Shown: positions 34,571 through 45,192, counted from the first letter of the stretch. The stretch is DNA of 64,000 nucleotides from Crossaster papposus (GCA_037893245.1 JBAIAA010000106.1:124001-188000), one strand, 5' to 3'. Program-made: numbers and translations. Notes: generated from the letters alone by a model not told the origin.

Positions 34571-34874
34571 ATGGCCTCTTCTGGCGCACCAATCGAAGAG
34601 GTAACGATGGAGAAAGGACATCCGGAAAGATATTGGAGATTGTGAGTATTGTTTGAAATAAAGTAACACGGAGATGCTGCCTATAGCGGTCCCGTGAGGC
34701 TGGTAAGTAACAGCTCAGACTCTTTTTGTCCGCTCTGTCTTGCCGTCGAAGCTTGGTGTTCCCCAAGGTCCAGTATGCTGCATTTTATGTTTCTCTTTCA
34801 GGCTGTGCAACATGATAGGGAATGCGAAAATAAAATACTTTAGAACGCGAATAAGGAGAGAACTACATTTCTGA
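34571..34874 (+). CDS. Possible two-exon 47-residue protein, right-arm copy
   Basis: Exon 1 is 34,571-34,641 (donor GTGAGT) and exon 2 is 34,802-34,874 (acceptor CTCTTTCAG). Exon lengths are identical to the left-arm copy (71 and 73 bp), with two visible residue changes (G to R, Y to H). Function unknown. Confidence 0.3.
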
Positions 34875-35319
34875 ACAGGATGCATACGTGGGTCTTCTGG
34901 CGTGATTCGGTCGGCGTATGGCACTATTTTGCCGCTTCTCTCGGACATTTGTATCGGTGAAGAATATAAAGAGGTTTAATCGGCTTAGGGCAGTTCGTCA
35001 TCCCCCCAAAAAAAAACCACAAAAAAAACCCAACAACAACAACAACAACAAAATCACAGGCGGAACTAAAAGAAATATCGCGCCCAAACTGGCGATTCAC
35101 AGATTAGTCGAATGCAAATTAAACAACCGTTTGCGGTCTTGGCAGCAGAGCGTCTACTACGAAGTAAGGCCTTGAAGGAATGTGATACACGTAGTCGCAT
35201 GCGCATTCCGAAGTTTGAGTGACAATGCACATCCTTTTAATAAGTTGCAGTATCAGTAAGTTCAATGAGAGCCAGGTGTGGAAGTCCAAGTTTCGTGGAG
35301 ATCATGTCACGTCGACATC

Positions 35320-35506
35320 CATATGAAGCACGATATGTGGCAGAGAAAACCCCCCTCTTTTGTGTTGACAATTGTGTTCCCGGAATCTCAAGAATTCTTT
35401 TTAGGTTTCAAGGGGGGATGGGTTAGGTTACAATATATTGTTGAGTGCTTATAAAGTATAGGGATAAGAGGGGGGTACCCCTCTGCCACATATCGTGCTG
35501 GGTATA
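35320..35506. mobile_element. 187-bp hAT-type MITE with 8-bp target duplication, copy 2
   Basis: Flanked by TCGACATC at 35,312-35,319 and 35,507-35,514. The left arm at about 18,521 holds the unoccupied site with a single copy. Termini share AGCACGATATGTGGCAGAG inverted. An 8-bp duplication is the hAT hallmark. Confidence 0.85.
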
Positions 35507-35773
35507 TCGACATCAGGCAAATAAAATGTCTACACGTTTATTTCATAACTCTCTGTCTTGGTCAACACATGGTTCAACCACTTCAGACGAAGAGTCCAGG
35601 AGTATGACTTTCGAAATGGTAAAATATTCATAAAGGCTAGGAGAGGATCCTCGATGACTGGGCAGGAAAGGCAAATAGTTTCCTTAGGTTTATGCGACGG
35701 AAGATATGCGTTCTCGCATGTTTTTGATAGGTTCACACGAGGTCAAGCCAGCATGACGAGTTATGTTCAGCTT

Positions 35774-36034
35774 GATAACTATGATTGCTTGAAACCGCCG
35801 TAATGCTACTAATGTGTCCAGACCTCCAAAGAGTCTACATGCTTCTAAATTACTCTGGTTATACCTGATTACACCCCACAAGACCTCCGAAACTTGACTT
35901 TAGGAGACATATTGCTACATTTTCCTCGAAGTATATTGGCCCTTCAAAACCATTAAATATCCAGAGCGGTCACACAGACGTCTACGCGGCGGGTTGCTAT
36001 ACTCGAGACTGCGTAGATTCCTACGCTGCCCTCA
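35774..36034. other. Spacer, no gene seen
   Basis: Unique sequence between the inverted-repeat arm and the zinc-module gene fragment. Confidence 0.35.
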
Positions 36035-36393
36035 ACGTCGACGGATGTGCAAATTGCCAAACATGCCCAACGTGTGGGCCTTCTTGATCTGCATTATGAA
36101 GAAGCACGTGAAAAGCAGTGCGACCTGGTATTTCACGACACCTGTTATCGGCGGTTCGCAGATAGTAAACGCCTGGATGCTGCCAGAAAACGCAAACTGG
36201 CAGAAGACACTTCCGCTGTAGACTCGGTTTTATCCCCGAAAAAGCTGCGGGCGAGATCGTCTTCTGGTGGAAGATCTTCAAGTTCGGGGGTATTGCCTGT
36301 CCAGTGCATCATTTGTAGTAAAGTTGAGCTATTCGTGGGTCGACATGGAAAACGAATCAAGGACAAGTTAGCACAAGCAGAAACTTCAGATGG
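36035..36393 (+). pseudogene. Exon of a zinc-module gene related to the 6.9-kb transposon protein
   Basis: The frame contains CDLVFHDTCYRRFADSKRL, a basic/acidic low-complexity linker with SSSGG repeats, then CIICSKVE and GKRIKDKLAQAETSDGG. It ends at a possible GTAGGG donor (36,394). The H-x3-C then CxxC arrangement matches the second half of one treble-clef-like module and the start of the next, as in the 23.5-kb protein, but the sequence is a different subfamily. The first CxxC and everything after the exon are absent, and a gypsy fragment lies downstream. Confidence 0.5.
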
Positions 36394-36875
36394 AGGTAGG
36401 GCCTATACTAAACTTTCATTTATTATACAATCATGACTCTGGTATTAAAAAAAAAATTTAATTGTAATTTTGGAATGATTTGATACAAACACTTTGGCTT
36501 TAACAAAACTTTAAGAGGGGCCTGCAAATTCTACACAATCGCTTAGAAGGTTTGAATTGTTTGAATTAAAAAAATTGGGTTAGTTGGTACAGTAGAAAAT
36601 TACTGATAAATAAAATAAGTTATTTTTATGTCAGTTAATTCGTTGAAGATCTCACGAAGTGAAGAACATCTCCAAAATCTAAAAATTTTCGATGTTGAGT
36701 TTTACTAGCCTTTTTGTCACATTTGTTTCAAGGAACAGCTTGACCATTATTGAAGCAAAATCTTGTTTACTTGTTTAATTAACGTAAACACATTTTGACA
36801 AAAAGGCCGAACTGCATGTTTTTTGTTTTCACGAAGCGCAAACTTTAAAATTATCTCACGAAGTGAACACAACAG
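36394..36875. other. AT-rich spacer, no gene seen
   Basis: Could be the start of an intron of the preceding exon. TCTCACGAAGTGAA occurs twice (about 36,651 and 36,853). Confidence 0.35.
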
Positions 36876-37800
36876 TTACCTCGTTAGCAGGGACTGGCGA
36901 TCATATCTTGTTTCGCTCACGTCTTTCACGGTCTTGCCAAACACAATTACATCGTCCAGGTATATCAGCATGATTTTCCACTGAAGACCTGCCATCACCT
37001 GTTCCATCAACTTTGTAAATGTTACAGGCCGGGGCGTTGCAAAGACCAAAGGGCATGCAGCGCCAGCTGTATAAACCGTTCCGAACCACAAAGGTTGACT
37101 TCTGACTGGCATCCGAATCGAAATTGAAAAACCACTCGGCACTCGCCAACGCATCTAGTGTCTCGTCGATACGAGGAAAAGGGTAATCATCTTTGATTGT
37201 TACCCTATTCAGACCCCGATAGTCGCCACAAATCGCTTAGTTCCGTTCTTTTTCCGAACTAACACAACATTTGCAGCCAGGGACTATTGGATGGCTCAAT
37301 TAACCTCTCGCTTCTGCAAATCTCCTATCTGCCTTATTATTTCCTCCTGATTACACAGGGGATGGCGCCGAGGCCTCTCCTTGGTAGGCCTCGCATCGCC
37401 CGTACTGATGTGGTGCTTTACCACATTAGTCCGCCCTATGTCGTCTTCACCAGAAGAAAATACATCCTGGCATTCTATCAGGCATGCCTAAACCTCTTCA
37501 TGATCCTCCTCACTAAAGTTGTCCTTACTCCGGTCATACAGATCGTAGGTGAATTGGTGAGCCTCCATAAACCTCACAACCACGACTCTCACCCGGCACC
37601 ACTACCGAGTCAACTTCAACTGCCGCGACTGTGCCCACCGTTGTTTCCTATCGAACAACCCGTCTCTCCTCGTTCGGATTGAGTATCCGCAGCGGGATAG
37701 TCTCAGCTTGTGGCTCAACCAGTGACCGGGCTAGTAGTACGCCTGGCTGAGCCAACTCGCCTCCACCTTCCACAGGCTCGATGATTTCCGGCTGTCCGAA
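36876..37800 (-). pseudogene. Second Ty3/gypsy fragment (reverse transcriptase)
   Basis: Minus-strand blocks in order: LVRKKNGTKRF, then TIKDDYPFPRIDETLDALAS, AEWFFNFDSDASQKSTFVV, CMPFGLCNAPA, FTKLMEQVMAGLQW and IYLDDVIVFGKTV. They are split over at least two frames (changes at about 37,230 and 37,040). The catalytic YLDD is present. Sequence upstream to about 37,800 probably covers the protease-RT link. It belongs to a different lineage from the element at 9-13 kb. Confidence 0.7.
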
Positions 37801-37904
37801 TGCTCACTAATACTGCTAACAGTACCAGGTGCACAGTGGCGGCACGAGACTCTCAAAGTTGGTGGAAAATTTGGGGGCAATACACGAAATTAGGGGGGGG
37901 GGCA

Positions 37905-38030
37905 GACATTGCGAGCGCGGAGCGCGAAGTTCTTAGGGCGTTGGGTCCGGGGCCCGCTTAAGGGCCCCGGGAAATTTGGGAGTCTAGATGCATGCTCTGT
38001 GATGCAATCTGGGGCATTACCTATGGCCAC
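37905..38030 (-). repeat. Dispersed GC-rich repeat, copy 2
   Basis: Inverted relative to 17,787-17,905, sharing the GGGGCCCTTAAGCGGG core and the GCGCTCCGCGCTCGC block. Confidence 0.65.
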
Positions 38031-38186
38031 TTCCCCCAGATTTTTTGAGCTGAAAATGCATGCACGGAAAACGTTTCCGAAGCTGCCACTATGGTAGTTT
38101 ATGGGCACTCACGGCCAAACACGAAACTTAATGAACGAGATGCACAATTTTAATGCAGCGAATCTATACTATAAAAGATGAAAAAT

Positions 38187-38345
38187 GCGCCATCTTGTCC
38201 CAGGGCGCCGCCATCTTGGAACACAGGGCCGCGCCATCTTGGCGCGTGGTTGGCGCCATTAGCCTCTGTCATGAAATGACGAAAATCAACCGAAGAGGGC
38301 GTTTTGCGGAAATTTGTCAATATGGCTTCCGAGCTCTCGAGTAAG
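38187..38345 (+). promoter_or_regulatory. YY1-like promoter cluster with short downstream frame
   Basis: Three CGCCATCTTG cores (about 38,188, 38,208 and 38,233), the complement of AAGATGGCG, lie within 60 bp of CpG-rich sequence. An ATG at 38,321 follows, reading MASELSSKTNVISYT then MEERQQIVSELRGNT before TAA, with a possible donor GTAAGA at 38,340. The layout fits a TATA-less promoter and first exon, host or transposon. Confidence 0.4.
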
Positions 38346-38411
38346 ACTAACGTAATTAGCTATACCATGGAGGAAAGACAACAGATAGTTAGTGAATTGC
38401 GGGGAAATACT

Positions 38412-39189
38412 TAATAAAAAATGGCCAATCATAAAACTAGATTTTCTTTCCTGCACTTGAAAAGACCCGCCGTGTATTTATGCTCCTTATAAACCGGTTA
38501 GGCCCAACATTTAAACAAAACAACAAATTCAGTGGCACCGAACTGAAGCTTTATTTAAAAGCCATATATTTGAATGCCATACAGTAAACAAATTCTGGGG
38601 CCAATTCATACAACTTGATACAAGCAATATTCTTTTTGCATTTTTAATAATTTGTTGACATCAAATATAAATTTGGGGCTTTACACACAAGCACTTGGTT
38701 CACATAATTACTATATGGACGTTAAACCTCAACATTCCTGATCCTGCACTGCAATGTTAATTTAAAAACCAGTTTTAAATACTGTCACATTAAATTTACA
38801 GACGCCTGTGAAATCTAGTAATTTTTTACCCTTTTATTGACTGAAACCTGACATGGGTCATAAATGACATTTACTATTAAAAGAAGTTCGTTAATATTAA
38901 ACTAGGATTTTCCAAGAATTATTCAATTGCGCCACGACCAATTAGGTAACACTCGGTCGATTGTGTGCACAATTTCTGGACATAACCGTTTTGGTTTTTT
39001 TTCGGACTAAGCTTACACCTAAATTGTTAACAGAGGGTAAATAGCAAGCATTAATAACATTAACATGGTAAAGGTACATGTACAATGAATTTGCAGTTTG
39101 TCAACAAAGAAGTTTGGCAACATTGCATGAGGAAAGTCGGCCCAACATTAACTGTTTATAAACGATGTAAACGTCGAAGTACAGCTATA
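38412..39189. other. AT-rich spacer, no gene seen
   Basis: No coding signature or recognisable repeat. Confidence 0.4.
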
Positions 39190-39199
39190 GCTACGCACG

Positions 39200-39660
39200 G
39201 GGGTCAGACAAGTTGACCGTTGAGACAACTCGACTCGGGACAAGTCGACCATTGAGACAACTCGCCCGTTGAGACAACTCGACCGTATGTCCGATAAATG
39301 GAAAGACAAGTCGACCGTTGAGACAAGTCGACTCGCATGCTTTTGAAATAGTAGTAGCGGGGATTTTGACGGCGGCTGATCGCCGTTTTGGAGTTATGTT
39401 TTTTTTTTCCGGGCCGGGTTGTGATACACATGTAAGGCTGGGGGTTGCGTTAATATTATTTCATAATTTTTATATTTGTCCCGTGTCGAGTTGTCTCAAC
39501 GGTCGACTTGTCTAGAGTCGAGTTGTCTCACAAAGGTCGAGTTGTCTCAAAGATCGAGTTGTCTCAACGGGCGAGTTGTCTCAACGGGCAAGTTGTCTCA
39601 ACGGTCGACTTGTCCCGAGTCGAGTTGTCTCAACGCCAACGGTCGACTTGTCTGACATCC
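39200..39660. mobile_element. Foldback MITE with 10-bp target duplication (MULE-like)
   Basis: Flanked by GCTACGCACG at 39,190-39,199 and 39,661-39,670. The ends share GTCAGACAAG inverted. Both arms consist of alternating (A)CAAGTCGACCGTTGAGA and GAGACAACTCGAC units; the right arm has about ten GAGTTGTCTCAA/GTCGACTTGTC units. The central 100-150 bp is unique. A 9-10-bp duplication is usual for Mutator-like elements. Confidence 0.75.
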
Positions 39661-39839
39661 GCTACGCACGTACGTATATAGCGCAGCACACTTTCACAAA
39701 CTGACCATTTTTTCAGTCGCTGTTTCTTTCTCTTTCGTAATTTTACGGTTTTGGATGACATTTAGCCTTATGCCTACGGTTTATTCTTCCGAAATAACCA
39801 CAGTCTTTAGAGCTCCGTCGTAAGCCATAAAGTTCTGAC

Positions 39840-40520
39840 ATCGACGTCACACGTGTTGGTGTTGGTAAGCGCCGCCATTTTGACAATTTTCCGCGAGTTG
39901 ACCTTTTAGAAAGGTCATGACAGAGGCTAATGTTGGAGAGACGCGGCGCTTTTGGTCGGGCGACTCGTCGCCGTGCGTGTGTGCCGCCGGCGTCGGTGCG
40001 GCGGGGTGCCGGATCGTTCGCGAAACCCCGGGGAATAAGATTTTTAAAAAAATATCGTATTCGTCCGTGGTGAGATTTAGAAGAAACGGACGTTACCGAT
40101 AAACGCGTAATCGCTTTTCGATTGCCTGTTGATGTCTGTGGGCCTTTTTGCGTGAACTATTGCGTTATTTTTGCATTGTCCTTGCCCGGAGTTCGGGCCG
40201 AAGCCTTCCCGAAATCGTATACCGTAACTCGGTTGCCGAATTGTTGGCTGTTTGCGATTAAGCGGCAGCTACTGCGTTACGCGAAGCCTTCGTAAATTAA
40301 TTGTATCCGCCTTGCTCGCTCGGTGGCCGAGTTGTTGCCGAGTTTGTTGTTCTCGATTGGGCGGCGCATCCCGTGTTATTTGAGTTGGTGCCACGCGCGC
40401 TTTATACTCCCTTGGTCCGGTTATTGTGGAGTTTGAGCGCCAGCTTCGTTTGCGGCTTCGAATTCCGTGCGCGCCGACCACTTTCAGTCACAGTTTGGGA
40501 ACGTAAAAACAATTAAATAA
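39840..40520. promoter_or_regulatory. CpG-rich island-like region
   Basis: CpG density is far higher than in the surroundings. GCGCCGCCATTTTG (about 39,870) and a CGACGTCACACGTG block (about 39,842) are typical promoter motifs. A 61-codon frame from 39,917 (MTEANVGETRRFWSGD) follows but has no recognised domain. Confidence 0.35.
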
Positions 40521-41700
40521 TTCCTTTCGTGTTGCCTTTTGGACAAATTTCTCTCTTTCACATTGTCAATACTCAAATATTACAACATTATCTCTGTAAA
40601 AACACTCCGAAACATATCGCTATTGCGCAAATGTTAACGTTCATCGTGCAAAAATGTCGCGAAATTGTATGTCGATCGTGGATATGGATATGAATATGCA
40701 ATTTAGAAACGTGACTGCATTACGTCAGTTGAGGGCGCACTGTCAGACGGCCGGTCTGTTTTTTTTTTTTAATCATGATTTTCACGATGATGTAAATCAG
40801 AAATCCCGAAGTGGTTCGTGTTGTTTCCCGTACGATTCCTGTTAAAAATCACGAGACGCAGGCAGCATGCAAGCGAAGATGGACTGCCTATTGAGTATTA
40901 TTAGTTCGGAAGTCGGGAGTATTTTTACAAAGATTGTTTTTATTCAGAGTCAATGGTATTCTACGGAGCCCCTAAAGGGACATATGGCGAATAAAAATCA
41001 CCGTTACGAAATAATTTGAGTTTTTTTCGTGCACTCAAAATAACTTATTTCGTGAGCTCGAAATGTTTTCGTGGCCACTAAAAAACTTCGTGCGCTCGAA
41101 AAAATCTGTTCGTGAGCTCGAAATAATTTCGTGCGCTCGAAATACTTTCTAGCTGGTACTCTACTCGCTAAGTTTCGCGGTTTGTTTGTCATCGCTATTG
41201 CCTCAATGTTACCTTTGATCGTGCAAAAATGTCGCGAAATTGTATGGCGATCGTAGATATAAATTATGCAATTTAGAAACGTGACTGCGTTTCGGCTTCG
41301 GCTTTGCCTCCGAATTTCTGCGCGTCGACCATTTTGCAGTCACAGTTTTAGAACGTGAAAACAATGATTTATTCTTTTTGTGTTGCCTTTTGGGCACATT
41401 TCTTCCTTTCACATTGTCAATACTTAAATATTAAAACATTATCTCTCTAAAAACAATCGCTATTGCCTCAATTTTAACTTTGATCGTGCAAAAATGTCGC
41501 GAAATTGTATGGCGATCGTGGATATAAATATTCAATTTAGAAACGTGACTGCATGCATTACGCAGATTTTATTCAGAGTCAATGGTATCCTACGGAGCCC
41601 CTAAAGGGACATATGACGAATACAAATCACCGTGACAAAATCATTTTATTATTTCATTTCGTGCCCACTAAATGATTTCGTGAGCTCGAAATTTTCTCGG
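40463..41700. repeat. Partly tandem duplication with TTCGTGAGCTCGAAA palindromes
   Basis: Blocks around 40,463-40,990 recur at 41,313-41,645 (CACAGTTT..GAACGT, TTGTGTTGCCTTTTG, CGTGCAAAAATGTCGCGAAA, ACGGAGCCCCTAAAGGGACA). A third partial copy lies at 41,213-41,290. TTCGTGxGCTCGAAA occurs at least five times (41,050-41,145 and 41,677). Confidence 0.65.
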
Positions 41701-41768
41701 TTTGTTTGTCATACAATCCATTATGTTTTTAGGACGTCAACAAGGTGTATCTATACGTTACGATTCCA

Positions 41769-41806
41769 CCCAGCTAGCGGGTGCCGCGCGAAGCGCGGCA
41801 TCTCGC
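41769..41806. repeat. GC-rich hairpin
   Basis: GCTAGCGGGTGCCGCGC, loop GAA, GCGCGGCATCTCGCTAG: a 17-bp near-perfect stem. Confidence 0.6.
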
Positions 41807-41839
41807 TAGTAAACACGAATAACGCATGAGATAAAACAA

Positions 41840-42555
41840 GATGTCAGCGCCCATGGGTACATAACAACACTCGCGAGAGGGCGCTATAACACAACTGGGG
41901 CTCAAGTTAAGTCAACCCAGTCTCCTCCTTATTTTGTACACATGTCACAATTAGCTTGGCTGTATACATTACATGCAGCGTGTTTCGTCTACCAAAGTAC
42001 CATCGTTTATAATGCTTTCATTGGCCAAAAATATGTCAACAAAACCGATAATTCACTCTCAAATTCGATTGTTAAAATACGATAGGCCTATTTAAACTTT
42101 ATTATCTTGTTAAAAAGAAAAGTAAAAATTATTCTAAAAAATATAATAACATCATTTTTTCATTATATTTTCAAAAAAAGAAGAAAACAAAGAAAAAAAA
42201 GGCGGCCTAAAACTAAGAAAGCGGGCGGTGACGCTCAACCTATTTTTTGTTGTATTTGGCATAAAACACATTAAAATGTTGACATCCACCGTTGGTTTGC
42301 ACGGTCACACAAAGGGAGGGGATTTCCGTGTCGGTACATGTATATACATATGCACACAATCGAAACACGCAGTCAACAACGTCTAGGTTCCCAGCTTGCG
42401 CTTGTTAATAAGTCGCCTTTATTGTATAATTATACTCCCTATTATTTCGGCACATTGTAGGCGTTGATAATAACTGGAGAGCAACCTCCCTGTTTCAATT
42501 TTTGTTTTCCTAGGGTGTTCGCAAAATCATATTGATTTTGGAGGATTTGGGAGGG
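41840..42555. other. Ancestral copy of the segment later duplicated at 45-52 kb
   Basis: From about 42,060 this matches the starts of units A-C (AAAATACGAT, GGCGGCCTAAAA, GTCAACAACGTCTAGGTTCC). No gene seen. Confidence 0.5.
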
Positions 42556-42559
42556 TTAG

Positions 42560-42753
42560 GGTTAACATCTAACGTTCATGTATATAATACTCGAAGTAGT
42601 GCCAGGCAAAATTAGGTTATTTGTTCATTTCCACAAAACTACAATGGCTAAAAATAGTGTTGCTCATCGAAGGATCTCATACTGGAACAGTTTAGATAAT
42701 TCGCTTAAATCACCACTTTCTCTGTCTGTCTTTGTTAAGAATTTAAAAGCTTG
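42560..42753 (+). pseudogene. LINE 3' coding end (non-LTR reverse transcriptase C-terminus)
   Basis: Plus-strand reading gives YNTRSSARQN, then a broken stretch, then VAHRRISYWNSLDNSLKSP and LSVFVKNLKA followed by a stop. This is the standard C-terminus of Jockey-superfamily LINE proteins. Copies with a 50-bp internal deletion lie in units A-C. Confidence 0.7.
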
Positions 42754-42890
42754 ATCCCTTTATTTGTACTTTGTAATTTTGGTCTTATTTGTGAACTAAT
42801 AATTGTGCCTTGTCTCACACTAGTCTGCCTTTACGTTGTATTTAATTTTGTTGTTCTTTGTGTGGTTCCCTGCTTGTATTTTAATAATAA

Positions 42891-43003
42891 ATTCTGATTG
42901 GTCGAGACTCAATCACGTGGAGTGGATTATTATGTATTAATAAATACCTAGGAGAGTTGCTGGCTTCTGATTGGTCGAGACTCGATCACGTGGAGTGGAT
43001 TAT
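42891..43003. repeat. Direct repeat with CACGTGGAG motif
   Basis: TTCTGATTGGTCGAGACT followed by CAATCACGTGGAGTGGAT occurs at 42,891 and 42,965 (offset 74-75). Each holds a CCAAT-box complement (ATTGG) and an E-box CACGTG. Confidence 0.65.
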
Positions 43004-43539
43004 CAGGTAGTAATATCATGGGTTTCAAGAAGAAGCGAATAAATGTTCCCTGAACCAGCATTAATCAAGCATCATGTAAGCCCATGATTGGACGAATGCA
43101 ACAGTTCTACGGTAACTTGTAACAAGCGCGCTATAAAATGTACCCGTAGAACGTTTGTATCTATACGAGCGGCATTTTTCAAAATGCGCGTGTCGTCTGC
43201 TAACGCTAGCGCGTTGCTGTGCACGGTGGGCATCAGTGGTCAGCTAGTCTGGTCTCAAAGTATGGTTTATAATAACAGCACACACTGAAGAGACAGGGTA
43301 CCATGCATAAGCTAAAACATTGCCCCTAAACATAAAAACAAAACGCTGGAAATATCGCCGAATAAAAGTCATCAAATTTTGAGCATTTTCACAAATGTTC
43401 TAGTTAAAAAGGTATTTATTAAAGGTTCGGCTCGATCAATCACCAGCGGTTATCCCCCAACCCGTTCATTATCACCCAGTAATAACCGGGTCTTCGCACT
43501 GTTATCACCTAAATGTTGTCACTTAATGTTAATACCGCT

Positions 43540-43790
43540 CCTTTATTTAACTAAGTGTGTATACACAGTTTCTATTAACTTCTTAAATTATTTGGTAATT
43601 TCTAAATCATACATATAATTGGAATGAATGGCAACATCGAAATAAATGTTACAACAACAACACAGAACTTCCTGTATATAATATACAATCGGAAAACAGA
43701 GAATAGGAAATAGGACAAATACGCAGTATACGTATACATGTAGGTTGCGTATTTTTCCTATTGAACTATGGGCAGCCGTGAATGGGGAGG
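43540..43790. repeat. Paralogue of 55,237-55,420
   Basis: Both contain AAATTATTTGGTAATTTCTAA, CAGAACTTCCTGTATA and GGAAATAGGACAAATACGCA. The 43.5-kb copy runs uninterrupted across TTTATTTAACTAAGTG, where the other locus carries a TTAA-site insertion. Confidence 0.7.
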
Positions 43791-44469
43791 GATTGCTTTC
43801 ATTCGGTCGCCATTGAGAGAACTAGTTTTTTTTTTTTGATGTATGCTTAATATACGTGTTTGTCATATCTCGTGCCAAAACATTCGTGACAGTTTTCGGT
43901 GTGGTACGTGCGGACCGATTCGCGGCCATTGTGGAGGCAGGTCAATCGGTACAGGGATACTCCGGCGGTATAACATATATCATCTAAAAAGTCAGGTAAG
44001 GATATTGGTGCTTTCTGTCTGCTTTTATGATTCCATCGCTTAGATTAAAGAGAGACCATGTTCTAAATGTTTCTCTCCGTCTACGTACCGTGAGTATGCC
44101 GCTTGAGTATGTCGCGTGATTGACTACTTGTAATCCCATCATACAGCACGTTGACTGCAGATTGCAACCTATTGTCACTGTTTTGACTGCATAAACATAC
44201 CAGTAGTTAATTTTAACATCACTACATCTTTCCAAAAGGGATACACCGCTGTCTGTTCTTCATTTTAAAAAATATTTAAAAATAAATACATTTAGATAAT
44301 ACATGTAATACATTTTAACGAACTGTTTATTTACGCATGCCTCCAGATCCAAAGGCCCGCTGTGTTTTTCCAATAACTTCATTTATTTTGAAAAGAATCG
44401 TCTTCTGTTTTCTTATTATTATTATTATCTAATTATTATGCATAAGTTTTGTTTTCATCCTCGCGTACA
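43791..44469. other. Spacer with one possible exon-like frame
   Basis: The plus frame 43,843-43,993 (CHISCQNIRDSFRCGTCGP) ends near a GTAAGG donor at 43,996. No family recognised, so not called as a gene. Confidence 0.25.
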
Positions 44470-44592
44470 TATGAAGCAATATATTGGACGGAGAGAACCC
44501 CCCTTCTTTATGGTGGTCATTGTGCTTGCAGAATGTTGTGATTTCTTTTTAGGTTTTTATAGAGCGGGGGGGGGGGGGGGGGGGGGGGGGGG

Positions 44593-44628
<36 letters not shown>

Positions 44629-44730
44629 GGGGGGGGGGTGGGGCGTTAGGTAACAATAGTCAAGTGTACATTTATGGGAGACTAAGGGGGGCTAGACACA
44701 ATTTGTGTTGGGGGGGGGGGGGGGGGCTTT
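44470..44730. mobile_element. hAT-type MITE, copy 3, with long G-run
   Basis: CATATGAAGCAATATATTGG, then CCCCCCTTCTTTATG and TTTCTTTTTAGG match copy 2 block for block. The interior is an almost pure G tract (44,565-44,640), with another at about 44,711-44,726. The right end is unclear. Confidence 0.55.
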
Positions 44731-45192
44731 TGTTATTATTGTTAAAAAAACAATCATGTTCTAGGCCCCTCGTTCATTGGACCCACTAAGATGAATCAAA
44801 GCATTTCGAAACGCCAAGGGAATTGAATTGTCTAGCTGTGGCTTGTACCCGTCGATTGCTAAACAAATACAGACTAACAAATTTTTCTTGAAAATGACGG
44901 CATATCAGTAAGGTATTTAATAGTAATTTTGTAGCTTTTTTATGTTGGCAAATGTGGTATATTCCCTTTAAACATGCAGCAATTAATGCGCGTATAGTTC
45001 GACGTGTTGAGTACATCGAGTGCACGTTGTGAATGCCCATGATTGCACTGGATTGTCTCGGTAAAAGGAAATAAGGCAAAAAAACAAAAAAAACAACGTG
45101 TTTAGCGTCATGCCTTTACACAAAAATAAAAAATGAGGAGGCCTTTTTTCCTCCTTAAACATAATGGCCGCCAGCCCCATTTTGATTCATAT

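Larger units (their letters stand above)
31587..35773 (-). repeat. Right arm of the 17.5-kb inverted repeat, interrupted
   Basis: Inverted match to 18,227-20,907. It is broken by a 1.38-kb foldback element (31,699-33,079) and a 187-bp MITE (35,320-35,506). Removing both restores an arm of about 2.6 kb. Comparison with the left arm gives the pre-insertion sequence at both sites, which proves that these two insertions came after the duplication. Confidence 0.85.

Noticed and set aside
18227..35773. Polinton/Maverick as explanation of the 17.5-kb inverted repeat
   Set aside because: No DNA polymerase B, retroviral-type integrase, ATPase or capsid frames in the loop, and no 6-bp target duplication seen.
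18227..35773. Inverted repeat as a plain assembly artefact
   Set aside because: The arms differ by many substitutions and indels and by two insertions with their own target-site evidence. An artefact would be near identical. Long reads are still the final test.
39917..40102. 61-codon frame in the CpG-rich region as a gene
   Set aside because: No domain, no splice evidence and CpG-driven composition. Kept only as part of a possible regulatory region.
42540..42560. TTAGGG-like doublet as an interstitial telomere
   Set aside because: Only two imperfect units, shared by the duplicated copy at 50.5 kb. Not a telomeric array.
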